Under the pieces are notes generated by a model. It saw nothing but the letters and a program-made list of their open reading frames with translations, ran no database searches and was not told the DNA's origin. Of a DNA stretch of 64,000 nucleotides, positions 44,921 to 54,203 are shown piece by piece; position 1 is the first letter of the stretch, and each line of letters begins with the position of its first letter. Both the position numbers and the translations under genes were made by a program. This DNA comes from CALGYY01 sp964585485. Its GTDB lineage: Bacteria > Bacteroidota > Bacteroidia > Bacteroidales > CAIWKO01. The DNA lies in contig CAZPDS010000001.1 in NCBI GenBank assembly GCA_964585485.1, positions 30,251 to 94,250 on the forward strand, given 5' to 3'.

Positions 44921-47900
44921 CTATAATTGAACTTTTAAACCGAAAGTATAGGTACGGGTATTCGGCATATTGAAATAATCAATCCCCTGTGCATTGCTGG
45001 CACCATAAAGGTTGGTCTCAGGATCAATACCGGTGTAAGGTGTCCAAAGCAAGAGATTACGTCCAGCTACGAACAGATCAATGCCTTTGAAGAAGGTCTT
45101 GTTCAACCACTTTGGATTCAGGGAATAGGTGAGGTTAACCTCGCGCAGACGAACCCAGTCGGCATCTTCAATGAACTGTTCGGTCGGGCCGCCGAAGCCG
45201 CCACCCAGGCCGTTGTACCAGCTCTGATCCAGCTTGGTTTCAATCGAATTCTCCGCACCGGTGCTTACCAGTTCGCCATTGGCGTCGAGATGTCCCATTA
45301 CTCCTTCCATAACCACGGTTTCCCCGCGGGTTTCAGTGTCAACATGTGTTCCCAGTGCATACATGATGCCCTTGGTACCATTCCACATCACACCGCCCTG
45401 TTTGATATCAATCAGGAAAGAAAGGTTAAATCCATAGACCTGCAAGGAGTTGGTGATACCCATTGTCCAGTCGGGTTGTACGGTGCCAAGATACCCTTCT
45501 TCGTCCGACATGATCGGACGTCCGTAATTCGGGTCGCTGGGGTCGTCATTGATGATTACGTTCCCGTCGGCATCTTTGACCCATTGCGTTCCAAAAATGG
45601 AACCGTAAGGTTTTCCAGCCACAGCGCGGATTTCAGAACCGGTGAATCCACCCAGACCAACGTTCTCAATACCTTCGGCCAACTCAACGACCTCGTTGGT
45701 GTTTTTGGTGAAGTTCACCAGGATGTCCCACTGTACTTTTCCGTTCTTCGTTTTCACGGGGGTTCCACTTGCCAGTAATTCAATACCGGTGTTCTTCATT
45801 GTTGCGGCATTCATTACCGCTACAGTGTAACCCGACGAACCAGCTACCGGAACAGCCAGAATCAACTTGTCGTTGATGTTGTTGTAGTAGGCAATGTCGA
45901 GACCTAAGCGGTTGTTGAGAAAGCGCAGATCAAGTCCAACCTCAAACGATTTCAGACGTTCCGGCTCCAGCACATCGCTGCCCAGGGCGTCGGAAACCAT
46001 GTAGCCAGTATAGCCGCCAAAGGGGAAGGAAACCCCCGACGTCCAACCATCACCATAATAACCAAGCGAGTAGTAATTTCCGGTGTAATACACGGGGGCA
46101 TCGTTGGCGATAATCGCGTAGGAGGCCCTGAGCTTACCAAACGGCATAATTTTGTTGTCTTTGAGAGCACCCAGTTCGGTGAATACAAAGCCCAGACTAA
46201 ATGAGGGGAAGAAGAAGGAGTTCTTCCCTTCCGGCAGGGTGGTGGACCACTCGTTACGCCCGGTGATGTCTAAGAACAACATGCTTTGGTACGATAGCCC
46301 TAAATCACCGTAGATAGCAGCGGTGCGCTTCTTAGCCTGGTTTTCACGGGTTGTAATAGTGGATGCGTTCGACATCTGGTAGAAATCCGGCAGCGTTAAC
46401 TGGTTGCCTTCAACATATAATTGTTGATGATAGGTCTGGAACATGTTATGACCTAACATGAAATTCAGTTTGAAATTCTTGTTCAGATCTTTACTCACCG
46501 TGGCAATCAGATCGCTGTTGAAATCACGGTTGTAGTGCTGGTCTTCGAAGATCATCCCGTCAGGATAAGCCGAGGAGTTTTTGGCAAAATGGGCCTTCCG
46601 ACGATCAGAGTAGAAGTCTGTACCTAAACGGTAGGTGATGTTTAACCACGACAACGGAAGATACGCCAACTGAATGTTCCCCAGCATACGATTTACATCG
46701 TCGCGGAAGGCGTTTTGGTTGACCGTAAAATAGGGATTGTCGTAAATTCCGTACCCTCGGTAGCTACGCTGGCTACCATCATAAAACAAGTAGGCTTCGG
46801 GGGTGTTTACCGGATCGTCAAATCCGTTGGCGTTGTCGAATGAACAGGGTGTGCGGAGCAGACCCAGCATCAGACCCGACAGGTTGGAGCCCTGCTGAAT
46901 ACGATCGCCGCCTGATTTAATGTAATTTACACTACCCGATGCAATAAATTTCGCCGATAGCCTGGTTTCGCCTGAAACTTTGACGGTGGTTTTATCGAAA
47001 CTGTTGTTCGGCACAATACCATCGGTTTGGGAGTTCGAAAACGACATATAATACGTGGCGTCTTCATTCCCGCCGGCGATGTTGATAGCATTATTATACG
47101 TGTATCCTGTCTTGAAGAAACTTCCCAGGTTGTCGTAAGGTACAACTTCGGCTCCGGTGGCATTCGGATCGTTCGCGCTGACGATCTTCCCGTTGTAATC
47201 CCAGTCATAAATTCCATCGCCATTCACATCCTGTGCGGCTGTCAGGCCAACGTTGGTGAACGAGCACGTGTCCAGCATGGGACCCCAGGTGTTACGATTG
47301 GCTGTTTCCGGCCCCGACCATTTCCCGTTCAAGCCCTGACCGTATTTGGTCTGATATTCCGGAAGACGGTTGACCTTGTCGATGGAAACGGAAGTAGAGA
47401 AATTAACGCTATACGCCTTCCCCTTGGTTCCTCCTGCAGCACGCCCTTTTTTGGTGGTCACAATCACCACGCCGTTGGCGGCCCGCAGGCCATACAAGGC
47501 CGTGGCGGCTCCGCCTTTGAGCACCGTCATCGATTCTATGTCATCCGGGTTCAGGTCAATGGCGCGGTTGGAATACGCCACGCCTTCAGTCAGGTTGTTG
47601 GTGCCGTTATCCGGATTCCCTGAATAATACTGGGAGTTGTCAATGGGAATACCATCGACCACAAACAAAGGCTGGTTTCCTCCGGTGATGGAGGAGGCCC
47701 CGCGAATGTTGATGTAGGCCGATCCGCCCGCGGCTCCGGAGCCACTGGTGACCGATACACCGGCTACTTTTCCATTCAGGGCGTTCACAACATTGGTGGT
47801 GTTCGATTTTTCGATCGCTTCACCTTCAACGCCCTGAACGGAGTATCCCAGGGCTTTGGTCTCCCGAGAGATTCCGATGGCCGTGACAACCACCCCTTCA

Positions 47901-48208
47901 ATGTTCATTACGTCTGTCTCCATTACAATGTTAATGGTGGCAGACTGAGAAACGGCAACCTCCTGGACTTTCATACCTACGTATGAAAACACCAGTGTGG
48001 TGCTTTTTTCCGGAACAACAATGGTATACTTTCCATTGGCATCTGAGGTTGTTCCGACAGCGGTTCCTTTAACCACAATCGTCACCCCTGGAATGGTAGC
48101 ACCGTCATCCTTTGCCGTGATGACGCCAGAGATGGTTTTCTTTTGCGCAAGCGCAATCTGCAGTCCTGCAAACAACAGGATTAGCAGTGTAAGGGTAAAC
48201 TTTCTCAT
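44921..48208 (-). CDS. SusC/RagA-family TonB-linked outer-membrane transporter
   Basis: 1095 residues from ATG 48208; signal peptide ends near IALAQ. Carboxypeptidase-D-like domain (ISGVITAKDDGATIPGVTIV), plug with GKVAGVSVTSGSG and YINIRGASS, PLFVVDGIPI and the barrel closing TYTFGLKVQL. It imports the ligand delivered by the SusD-like partner. No anti-sigma/ECF pair or degradative enzyme flanks the pair. I see no exact TAnnTTTG element in its 373-base upstream region. Confidence 0.95.
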   Translation of the reverse strand: MRKFTLTLLILLFAGLQIALAQKKTISGVITAKDDGATIPGVTIVVKGTAVGTTSDANGKYTIVVPEKSTTLVFSYVGMKVQEVAVSQSATINIVMETDVMNIEGVVVTAIGISRETKALGYSVQGVEGEAIEKSNTTNVVNALNGKVAGVSVTSGSGAAGGSAYINIRGASSITGGNQPLFVVDGIPIDNSQYYSGNPDNGTNNLTEGVAYSNRAIDLNPDDIESMTVLKGGAATALYGLRAANGVVIVTTKKGRAAGGTKGKAYSVNFSTSVSIDKVNRLPEYQTKYGQGLNGKWSGPETANRNTWGPMLDTCSFTNVGLTAAQDVNGDGIYDWDYNGKIVSANDPNATGAEVVPYDNLGSFFKTGYTYNNAINIAGGNEDATYYMSFSNSQTDGIVPNNSFDKTTVKVSGETRLSAKFIASGSVNYIKSGGDRIQQGSNLSGLMLGLLRTPCSFDNANGFDDPVNTPEAYLFYDGSQRSYRGYGIYDNPYFTVNQNAFRDDVNRMLGNIQLAYLPLSWLNITYRLGTDFYSDRRKAHFAKNSSAYPDGMIFEDQHYNRDFNSDLIATVSKDLNKNFKLNFMLGHNMFQTYHQQLYVEGNQLTLPDFYQMSNASTITTRENQAKKRTAAIYGDLGLSYQSMLFLDITGRNEWSTTLPEGKNSFFFPSFSLGFVFTELGALKDNKIMPFGKLRASYAIIANDAPVYYTGNYYSLGYYGDGWTSGVSFPFGGYTGYMVSDALGSDVLEPERLKSFEVGLDLRFLNNRLGLDIAYYNNINDKLILAVPVAGSSGYTVAVMNAATMKNTGIELLASGTPVKTKNGKVQWDILVNFTKNTNEVVELAEGIENVGLGGFTGSEIRAVAGKPYGSIFGTQWVKDADGNVIINDDPSDPNYGRPIMSDEEGYLGTVQPDWTMGITNSLQVYGFNLSFLIDIKQGGVMWNGTKGIMYALGTHVDTETRGETVVMEGVMGHLDANGELVSTGAENSIETKLDQSWYNGLGGGFGGPTEQFIEDADWVRLREVNLTYSLNPKWLNKTFFKGIDLFVAGRNLLLWTPYTGIDPETNLYGASNAQGIDYFNMPNTRTYTFGLKVQL

Positions 48209-48581
48209 AGTTGCTTTTTTTGGGTTTAGATAATGCACTTAATTGTATAACGAATGTAAACTTAAGCAAGTTTTTAAAAAAATGGTTAATGAAATGTAAA
48301 ATAAATTAACAATTGTGTGTTGGCGAACGTCCGATAACACCGGCTAATCCATTTCTACGATCAGTATAACAAAATGTTACATGTTTTTTTGCAGAATTAG
48401 GCCACTTGTCCCATAAGCCCGAATATTCAAAATATTAACATTTCGATGCATGAAAAATGCAATCGAAAAAACAAATATCCGGAGAGATGCGCATTAAAAG
48501 AAGAGATTTATTTTTACTGTAACCCAGAAATCAATATATTTGCACCGGCTAATACAATTACTAACAAAAAAATCTATAGCT
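48209..48581. other. Divergent intergenic region between susC and ferredoxin
   Basis: 373 bases, AT-rich, no open frame. It holds the ferredoxin -7 element at 48535. I see no exact promoter element, riboswitch-like fold or repeat for susC. Confidence 0.5.
48535..48542 (+). promoter_or_regulatory. Candidate -7 promoter element for the ferredoxin gene
   Basis: TATATTTG, exact TAnnTTTG match, 39 bases before the ATG at 48582. Confidence 0.5.
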
Positions 48582-48749
48582 ATGGCTTACAAGATTTCTG
48601 ATGATTGCACTGCTTGCGGTACCTGCAAGGACGAATGTCCTGTTGAGGCTATCTCTGAAGGCGACATCTATAAAATTGATCCGGACGTGTGCACCGATTG
48701 CGGCGCTTGCGCGGATGTTTGTCCGGTCGAAGCAATCCACCCCGAATAA
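48582..48749 (+). CDS. 2[4Fe-4S] ferredoxin
   Basis: 55 residues from ATG 48582. Two classical clusters: CTACGTCKDECP and CTDCGACADVCP. It is a clostridial-type low-potential electron carrier. It could accept electrons from KorAB, encoded 5 kb away, but nothing in the sequence proves that. Very acidic, as usual for the family. It has its own promoter element and a terminator-like hairpin. Confidence 0.97.
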   Translation: MAYKISDDCTACGTCKDECPVEAISEGDIYKIDPDVCTDCGACADVCPVEAIHPE

Positions 48750-48773
48750 TCGGAACGATTGTGTACCGAAAGT

Positions 48774-48805
48774 GAAAGGCTGTCTCATTGGGGCGGCCTT
48801 TTGTT
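48774..48805 (+). terminator. Weak terminator after ferredoxin
   Basis: AAAGGC and GCCTTT enclose a 15-base loop, followed by TTGTTTT. Short stem and large loop make it weaker than the other terminators here. Confidence 0.5.
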
Positions 48806-48827
48806 TTCCCCGACACGCAATATTCAA

Positions 48828-48862
48828 CACTATCGACTATCGACTAACGACTAACGACTATC
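48828..48862 (+). repeat. Heptanucleotide tandem repeat, five units
   Basis: Five consecutive 7-mers: CACTATC, GACTATC, GACTAAC, GACTAAC, GACTATC. They end seven bases before the xth start codon (48869). The same unit recurs at 50737. Confidence 0.85.
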
Positions 48863-48868
48863 CAGAAA

Positions 48869-49633
48869 ATGCGCATCATCACCTACAACGTCAACGGTAT
48901 CCGGGCCGCCGTGTCGAAAGGCCTGCTGGAGTGGCTCGATCAGGTGAAGCCGGATATGGTTTGCCTGCAGGAAACCAAAGCTCAACCTGAGCAGATTCCG
49001 CTCCTGGACTTTGAAGCCCTGGGCTATAAATGCTATTGCTTATCCGCGAAGAAAAAAGGCTACAGTGGAGTAGCGATCTTAAGCCGGCGCGAACCAGATC
49101 ACGTGGAAATCGGAATGGGTCTTCCGGCCTATGATGACGAAGGGCGTTTCATTCGTGCCGACTTCGGTACGACTTCTCTGGTGAGCGTGTATCATCCCAG
49201 TGGCTCCAGCGGCGAGGAACGCCAGGCGTTTAAAATGAAATGGCTCGACGATTATCTGGACTATGTAATCCAACTACGCGAAACACGCCCCCGCCTTATT
49301 CTTTCCGGCGATTATAACATCTGCCACAAACCGATCGATATTCACGACCCCATCCGGAATGCCACCAGCTCGGGCTTTTTGCCTGAAGAACGCGCGTGGA
49401 TGGACACTTTCGTGAAGAATGGATTTATCGATACCTTTCGCGTTTTCAATAATGACCCCCAGCAATACACCTGGTGGAGCTACCGGGCCAATGCCCGCGC
49501 CAAAAACCTCGGTTGGCGCATCGATTACCACATGGCCAGCCTGCCTTTATTGAACGACCTTCGCCATGCCGAAATTTTCCCCACAGCCGTTCATTCAGAC
49601 CATTGTCCGGTACTTTTGGATGTGGATTTTTAA
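48869..49633 (+). CDS. xth: Exodeoxyribonuclease III / AP endonuclease
   Basis: 254 residues. MRIITYNVNGIRAAV start, the catalytic Glu in CLQETKA, LILSGDYNICH and the closing SDHCPVLLDVDF with the catalytic Asp-His pair. It repairs abasic sites and 3'-blocked ends. A heptanucleotide repeat lies directly in front of it, where the leader would be. Confidence 0.96.
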   Translation: MRIITYNVNGIRAAVSKGLLEWLDQVKPDMVCLQETKAQPEQIPLLDFEALGYKCYCLSAKKKGYSGVAILSRREPDHVEIGMGLPAYDDEGRFIRADFGTTSLVSVYHPSGSSGEERQAFKMKWLDDYLDYVIQLRETRPRLILSGDYNICHKPIDIHDPIRNATSSGFLPEERAWMDTFVKNGFIDTFRVFNNDPQQYTWWSYRANARAKNLGWRIDYHMASLPLLNDLRHAEIFPTAVHSDHCPVLLDVDF

Positions 49634-49688
49634 CAAATCCCTGTTCATATCTTGCGTTGCCCTTTGGCTCTGCGTGATGCGTAGAACG

Positions 49689-49696
49689 TAATTTTG
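49689..49696 (+). promoter_or_regulatory. Candidate -7 element for the OmpA-like gene
   Basis: TAATTTTG, exact TAnnTTTG match, 24 bases before the ATG. A TTTG at 49663-49666 is 22 bases upstream, near the expected -33 position. Confidence 0.5.
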
Positions 49697-49720
49697 CACA
49701 GCATCCCCAATACCATCCCT

Positions 49721-50731
49721 ATGAAAAAATCCTTGCTGGCGTATGTTCTGCTTTGTGTTGTGGCCCTCACTTCGGGTTCGTGTGTGATGAAAAAAAAGTT
49801 CAATGAAGTGGAGTCGGCACGCATAAAATGCGAACAGGAAAATGCCTTCTTGAAGAATCAAAATATTGATCTCACCAGCCTGAACAATGAATTGCAATCG
49901 AAGCTGGCACGCTTGAACGAACAAAACGCCCGACTCATCAGCGATTCGGCAATCATTGGTCAAGGTATGCGCGATGTGAAGGATCAGTACGACCGACTGA
50001 AAGTATCGTACGACGACCTCAATAAGACGCTTTCGAAAAACAGCCAGACCAGCTCGGCTGAGATGCAGCGCTTGTTGGCTGAATTGCAAAAAACCCAGGA
50101 GGAGCTGCAAGCCCGCGAAGATCGGCTGAAGGCCGCCGAGCGACAACTTGACGGACAAAAGAGCAGCCTGAGCGACCTAAGCGCGCAACTAAACGAAAAG
50201 GAAAAGCGCTTAAATGAACTGCAGGCCATTCTGGATCGTAAAGATTCCGTGGTCAAAGCCCTTAAGGATAAAGTGATGGAAGCCCTTACCGGATTTATGG
50301 GCAAAGGCCTCAGCGTAGAACAGAAGAACGGTAAGGTGTACGTGCACATGGACGAAAAACTGCTCTTTGCTTCCGGTAGTTTTGTGGTGGCCCCCGGTGG
50401 CGTGGAAGCCTTGAAAAACCTGGCGGCCGTTCTGGTCTCAAACCCCGACATCAACATTGCCGTGGAAGGCCATTCCGATAATGTTCCTTACAAAAATGCC
50501 AGCGGCCCGATCAGCGACAATTGGGATCTTAGTGTGATGCGAGCTACCGCTGTTGTGAAGATTCTGGTTTCCGGAAAGGTCGATCCCGCCCGCCTCCAGG
50601 CCGCAGGCCGCAGCCAGTACTGGCCGGTCGATCCCGCCAATACCGCGGAAGCCCGCTCCAAAAACCGACGTACTGAAATTATCCTGACCCCGAAGCTCGA
50701 CGAACTCTTCAAAATCCTCGAAAGCAACTAA
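49721..50731 (+). CDS. OmpA/MotB-domain lipoprotein with long coiled coil
   Basis: 336 residues from ATG 49721; lipobox TSGSC with Cys21. Residues about 25-185 are a continuous coiled coil (many heptads, Q/E/K rich). Residues about 200-330 form the OmpA-like peptidoglycan-binding domain, with NIAVEGHSDNVP and the SKNRRTEIIL signature. It should tie the outer membrane to peptidoglycan. Its stop lies five bases before a heptanucleotide repeat and it is convergent with pgk. Confidence 0.92.
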   Translation: MKKSLLAYVLLCVVALTSGSCVMKKKFNEVESARIKCEQENAFLKNQNIDLTSLNNELQSKLARLNEQNARLISDSAIIGQGMRDVKDQYDRLKVSYDDLNKTLSKNSQTSSAEMQRLLAELQKTQEELQAREDRLKAAERQLDGQKSSLSDLSAQLNEKEKRLNELQAILDRKDSVVKALKDKVMEALTGFMGKGLSVEQKNGKVYVHMDEKLLFASGSFVVAPGGVEALKNLAAVLVSNPDINIAVEGHSDNVPYKNASGPISDNWDLSVMRATAVVKILVSGKVDPARLQAAGRSQYWPVDPANTAEARSKNRRTEIILTPKLDELFKILESN

Positions 50732-50736
50732 CCCCC

Positions 50737-50757
50737 GACTATCGACTATCCACTATC
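50737..50757 (+). repeat. Heptanucleotide tandem repeat, three units plus partial
   Basis: GACTATC, GACTATC, CACTATC, then a degenerate GACTTAAC. Same unit as at 48828. The stop codon and last codon of the convergent pgk gene fall inside the repeat. Confidence 0.8.
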
Positions 50758-52042
50758 GACTTAACGCCTTCACCGGCTCCATCCCATACACACTGTTTTC
50801 CTGGATGGCTTTCAACACCGCACCACCACCGGTGAAGATGTAGTACATGGGATTGTCGATGGCCACGATGTAAAGCCCGGGCAGCAGGCGCTTCAGTTCC
50901 TGCATCGTATCACCTCCGCCATACAGTTTCACCGCCGTGGGGTTTTTATCGATCAGCTCGTCCAGTGCAATGGTGCCTTCATTAAAGTAGGGGGTATAGC
51001 CCATCACGGCATTGACAAAAACAGTATGTGCATTTTTGAAAACATCCAGCACATTAGCTTCATGAAACGATGCCGGATCAGCGTCCAGCACATAGTTCAG
51101 CTTTGTTCCCGGTTTTAGCGTGCGGAGGTCGTGCGTGCGGAATTGTCCGTCAATCTTGCCTTCCATGGTATCTGATTCTACAATAAAGGGCAACTCTACC
51201 AATTTATTGGGATACTGTTTCGAAAATTCAACAAAGGCGCGGGCATGCTCCATATCATCCGCCTCGATCCCCTGAATTTCGAATCCGTATTTGGCGCAGA
51301 GGTAGGCATTATAGATCACCCCGCCCAGAATTAGTTTATCGCAGATCTTGAGCAAGGCATTCAGCGAATCAATTTTGGTGTCGAACTTGGCACCCGCCAC
51401 CACGGCCACAAATGGACGTTCCGGTTGAAAAATGCGATCTAAATTGGCGATTTCGCGCTGCATGAGAAAGCCCGCGAAAGAGGGCAAATACTTCGTTACT
51501 TTTACCGTGGAGGCATGCGCTTGCCAGCTGCCAAAGGCGTCGTTCACGAAAATGTCGGCCAGCCCCGCAAGTTGATAGGCGAAACGGTCGGCCAGTTCGC
51601 CTTTGTCTTCTTCGCCGGCAAACCAGCGTGTATTCGGCAGATAGATCCCGTCGATTACATTTTCTTTGAGATCGCGGATCAAATGGTTGATGCTGGTTTC
51701 AATACCTGCGATGCCTTGCTGACCGTTGGCGTGGAATTCCGGGACTTTCAGGGTGATGTGAAGCTTGTTTTGCAAATACTCCACGATGGGTTGTACAGAG
51801 CTTTCTTCACTGATCGCAATGTCACCGGTTTTCTTGTTTTTTGGCCGGCCAACATGTGTCATCAGGATGATCTTTCCGCCCTTGGCGTTGATATGATAGA
51901 GGGTTCCAATAGTGGCATCAATGCGGTAAGGATCATGAATGACTCCCTTCTTAACAACATTATGGTCAACACGAACCAATACGATTTTGCCTTTCAGATC
52001 CGCATCCTGCAGCAGGGGAAAACGAAAATAATTCTGTGTCAT
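50753..52042 (-). CDS. pgk: Divergent phosphoglycerate kinase
   Basis: 429 residues, longer than the usual 390-400. Family landmarks are present but altered: VRVDHNVV (usually RVDFNVP), THVGRP, PNTRWFAGEEDKG, NDAFGSWQAHAS (usually NDAFGTAHRAHAS, so the conserved Arg of the basic patch is missing), AGAKFDTKI, GGGDTMQEL and TGGGAVLKAI. It should transfer phosphate between 1,3-bisphosphoglycerate and ADP, but activity is less certain than for a standard PGK. Its ATG overlaps the stop of the nitroreductase gene (ATGA). The TAG stop lies in a heptanucleotide repeat. Confidence 0.88.
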   Translation of the reverse strand: MTQNYFRFPLLQDADLKGKIVLVRVDHNVVKKGVIHDPYRIDATIGTLYHINAKGGKIILMTHVGRPKNKKTGDIAISEESSVQPIVEYLQNKLHITLKVPEFHANGQQGIAGIETSINHLIRDLKENVIDGIYLPNTRWFAGEEDKGELADRFAYQLAGLADIFVNDAFGSWQAHASTVKVTKYLPSFAGFLMQREIANLDRIFQPERPFVAVVAGAKFDTKIDSLNALLKICDKLILGGVIYNAYLCAKYGFEIQGIEADDMEHARAFVEFSKQYPNKLVELPFIVESDTMEGKIDGQFRTHDLRTLKPGTKLNYVLDADPASFHEANVLDVFKNAHTVFVNAVMGYTPYFNEGTIALDELIDKNPTAVKLYGGGDTMQELKRLLPGLYIVAIDNPMYYIFTGGGAVLKAIQENSVYGMEPVKALSR

Positions 52043-52587
52043 TTTGTATAAGTGTTAACGTGCGTCATTTCAGTCAGCTCTTTACGTTTTTTTGGGCGGA
52101 TTTCATCCGTCTCCGGATATCCTACGGAAATCAACAAACCAATGGATCGTTTGTCCGGAATATTCAATAGTTTTTTTATCTTCTTTTCGTTGAACCATCC
52201 GATCATACACGTACCCAATCCCTCTTCGGCGGCCTGCAAACAAAAATGCGCTGCAGTTACACCAATATCAATCAGCGGGTATTCTTTTTTCTTGATACGG
52301 CCACCAATCTGGGAAGTGGCATTGGCCGGTTCCAGGATGAGCACAACGATCAGGGGCGCTTTAAGTGCGAATTTATTGAAGGCGACCAGGGTGTTGTACG
52401 TTTCTTTGGCTACTGCCAACCGCAAGTCCGGGGCTTCCACCAACAAATAACTCCACGGTTGCGCATTGCAGGCCGAAGGCGAGAGTTGAGCAGCCCGTAA
52501 GCATCGGTCAATTTTCGCCCGCTCCACGGGTTGATCCAGGTAGCGTCGTACGCTCTGCCGCTTTTCTACAAGATCCAAAAAATTCAT
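52039..52587 (-). CDS. Nitroreductase family flavoprotein
   Basis: 182 residues from ATG 52587 (MNFLDLVEKRQSVRRY). FMN-binding N-terminal RQSVRRY, PSACNAQPWSYLLV, and GTCMIGWFNEKKIKKLL. Such enzymes reduce nitro compounds, quinones or enones with NAD(P)H; the natural substrate is unknown. It overlaps the downstream pgk gene by 4 bases. Confidence 0.93.
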   Translation of the reverse strand: MNFLDLVEKRQSVRRYLDQPVERAKIDRCLRAAQLSPSACNAQPWSYLLVEAPDLRLAVAKETYNTLVAFNKFALKAPLIVVLILEPANATSQIGGRIKKKEYPLIDIGVTAAHFCLQAAEEGLGTCMIGWFNEKKIKKLLNIPDKRSIGLLISVGYPETDEIRPKKRKELTEMTHVNTYTK

Positions 52588-52614
52588 AAACGTCAATTAA
52601 GACCATAAAGGTAA

Positions 52615-52660
52615 GGAAAAAGGAAACTGTTGATGGCCGTCGGTCATCAACAGTTTCCTC
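52615..52660 (-). terminator. Strong terminator after the DUF4173 gene
   Basis: A perfect 15-base stem (AGGAAACTGTTGATG and its complement) with a 9-base loop, followed on the minus strand by TTTTTCC. It separates the DUF4173 unit from the nitroreductase-pgk pair. Confidence 0.85.
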
Positions 52661-52673
52661 TGGTCGTTTACTT

Positions 52674-54173
52674 TTAATCATACAACTCGAGCAAAGCCGC
52701 AGCCGTTTGCTGATCTTGCCGGTTCCACGAACGCCAGCCTTTTTGTTCGTACTCGTCAAGAAAGTTGTTGACCCGGCGGTCGATCTCTTCATTAAAGTAA
52801 TCTGTGTCGCCCCACTGACGGCCCATGGTGGAAATCAGGTATTCCGTTTTTGAAGAATACATCAGGCTGTCGGTGGTTTCGGGCGATAGTTTTAGTAATT
52901 CAGGCAGCACCGCGGGCGAATCCAGGCTCAGCAAATAATAGCGGTCGGGGTTTTTCGATTGCTGGATGTTGAACCGGGCAATGACCAGATCCCAGTTCTG
53001 GCAGGCGAACAGCACCAGCACGATATAAACGGCCCAGCCATTCGCGCGAAACAGATACCAGTTGCTCTTCGCCGCCAGAATCTTCACCAGGGTTGTCACA
53101 AGTCCGATAAGCGTCAGCGCCAGAAACAGATAGACTCCAATACGGAGGTAGGTGAGGCTGTACTCCTGAACATACAGGGAATTGCGGTAGGCCGTGGAGG
53201 CTACGGCGATCATGTTTTGCACCAGCCAGAGTATGGCGAAAATCCGGAGCACCTTATTCCCTTTGTCAAAATTGATGTGGCCGCGGAAAAAGAAAAGAAC
53301 GATCATTATTGCCATTACAATGGATACGATCATGGTTCCGGTTCCCTGATGAACATATTCCGCATAGTTCATGCCCGAGGGCAGCGATTGCGTGATCCAC
53401 ATGAAATACAAATCCAGGGTGTTCATGGTCAGAAGTAAAATATTCAGAACAATCAGCAGGATAAGACCGGACTGAATTTCCCATTTCACGTTGACTTTTT
53501 TACCCATGAAAGTATTGCCCCGTTGTTGAAGATCTTCTTCGCAAAGCCGGGTTGGACGCGACACATCCCACTTAAGCCAGGAGGGCAGGTTGCGGTGATA
53601 GAAAAAGCCATACATCAGAATAAAGCCGCCCAGTGTAAAGAAAACCCACGGCCAACTGATGAAGTCGAGGTTGATCTTGCGGGTAAAGTCCATGAACAGC
53701 GGATTTGATTTCTGATAAAGCCGGAAAAAGATGATGGTGATGGCAATGATGAAAAGGGTCATCCCGATGCCAATCCAGGTACGGCCCTTGGGAACCGATC
53801 CTCCTTTGCGCCGCTCAATCAGGTCAATCAGCATGAAGAGCGGGGAGGTGAGCAGCGAAATAAGGGCATACACGCCGGCCAGGATGACGCTGGATTTTTT
53901 ACTGATGCTCAGGGCCGATAAAAGCCCCAACGAAATGAGATGGGCAAAGACCGATAAGGCGGTGCCAAACAGGGCAACACAGGCAGCCGTAACAATGGTT
54001 CCTGAAGCGGCCGCGTACCAATGATTGTCGCGCAGCACCGCCGGGTTCCGCCATACCAACAAGAAGAGAAGGACGATGGAAAAAACCAAACAGTTAATAC
54101 CGGGGTACTGATTGTAAAATAGGCCGCTGTAGGCAGCTACCGAGAGGATCAGGATCCAGTCATTCTTTTTCAT
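52674..54173 (-). CDS. DUF4173 family membrane protein
   Basis: 499 residues. About eleven hydrophobic segments in residues 5-405, then a soluble tail of about 95 residues rich in acidic residues (RQWGDTDYFNEEIDRR). The NSLYVQEYSLTYLRIGVYLF segment is typical of DUF4173 proteins. No catalytic motif known. It follows a small winged-helix regulator and a four- to six-pass membrane protein, a grouping seen in this phylum. Confidence 0.8.
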   Translation of the reverse strand: MKKNDWILILSVAAYSGLFYNQYPGINCLVFSIVLLFLLVWRNPAVLRDNHWYAAASGTIVTAACVALFGTALSVFAHLISLGLLSALSISKKSSVILAGVYALISLLTSPLFMLIDLIERRKGGSVPKGRTWIGIGMTLFIIAITIIFFRLYQKSNPLFMDFTRKINLDFISWPWVFFTLGGFILMYGFFYHRNLPSWLKWDVSRPTRLCEEDLQQRGNTFMGKKVNVKWEIQSGLILLIVLNILLLTMNTLDLYFMWITQSLPSGMNYAEYVHQGTGTMIVSIVMAIMIVLFFFRGHINFDKGNKVLRIFAILWLVQNMIAVASTAYRNSLYVQEYSLTYLRIGVYLFLALTLIGLVTTLVKILAAKSNWYLFRANGWAVYIVLVLFACQNWDLVIARFNIQQSKNPDRYYLLSLDSPAVLPELLKLSPETTDSLMYSSKTEYLISTMGRQWGDTDYFNEEIDRRVNNFLDEYEQKGWRSWNRQDQQTAAALLELYD

Positions 54174-54203
54174 ACGCTTGTTTGTTTGAGTTAGTTTAAT
54201 TCG

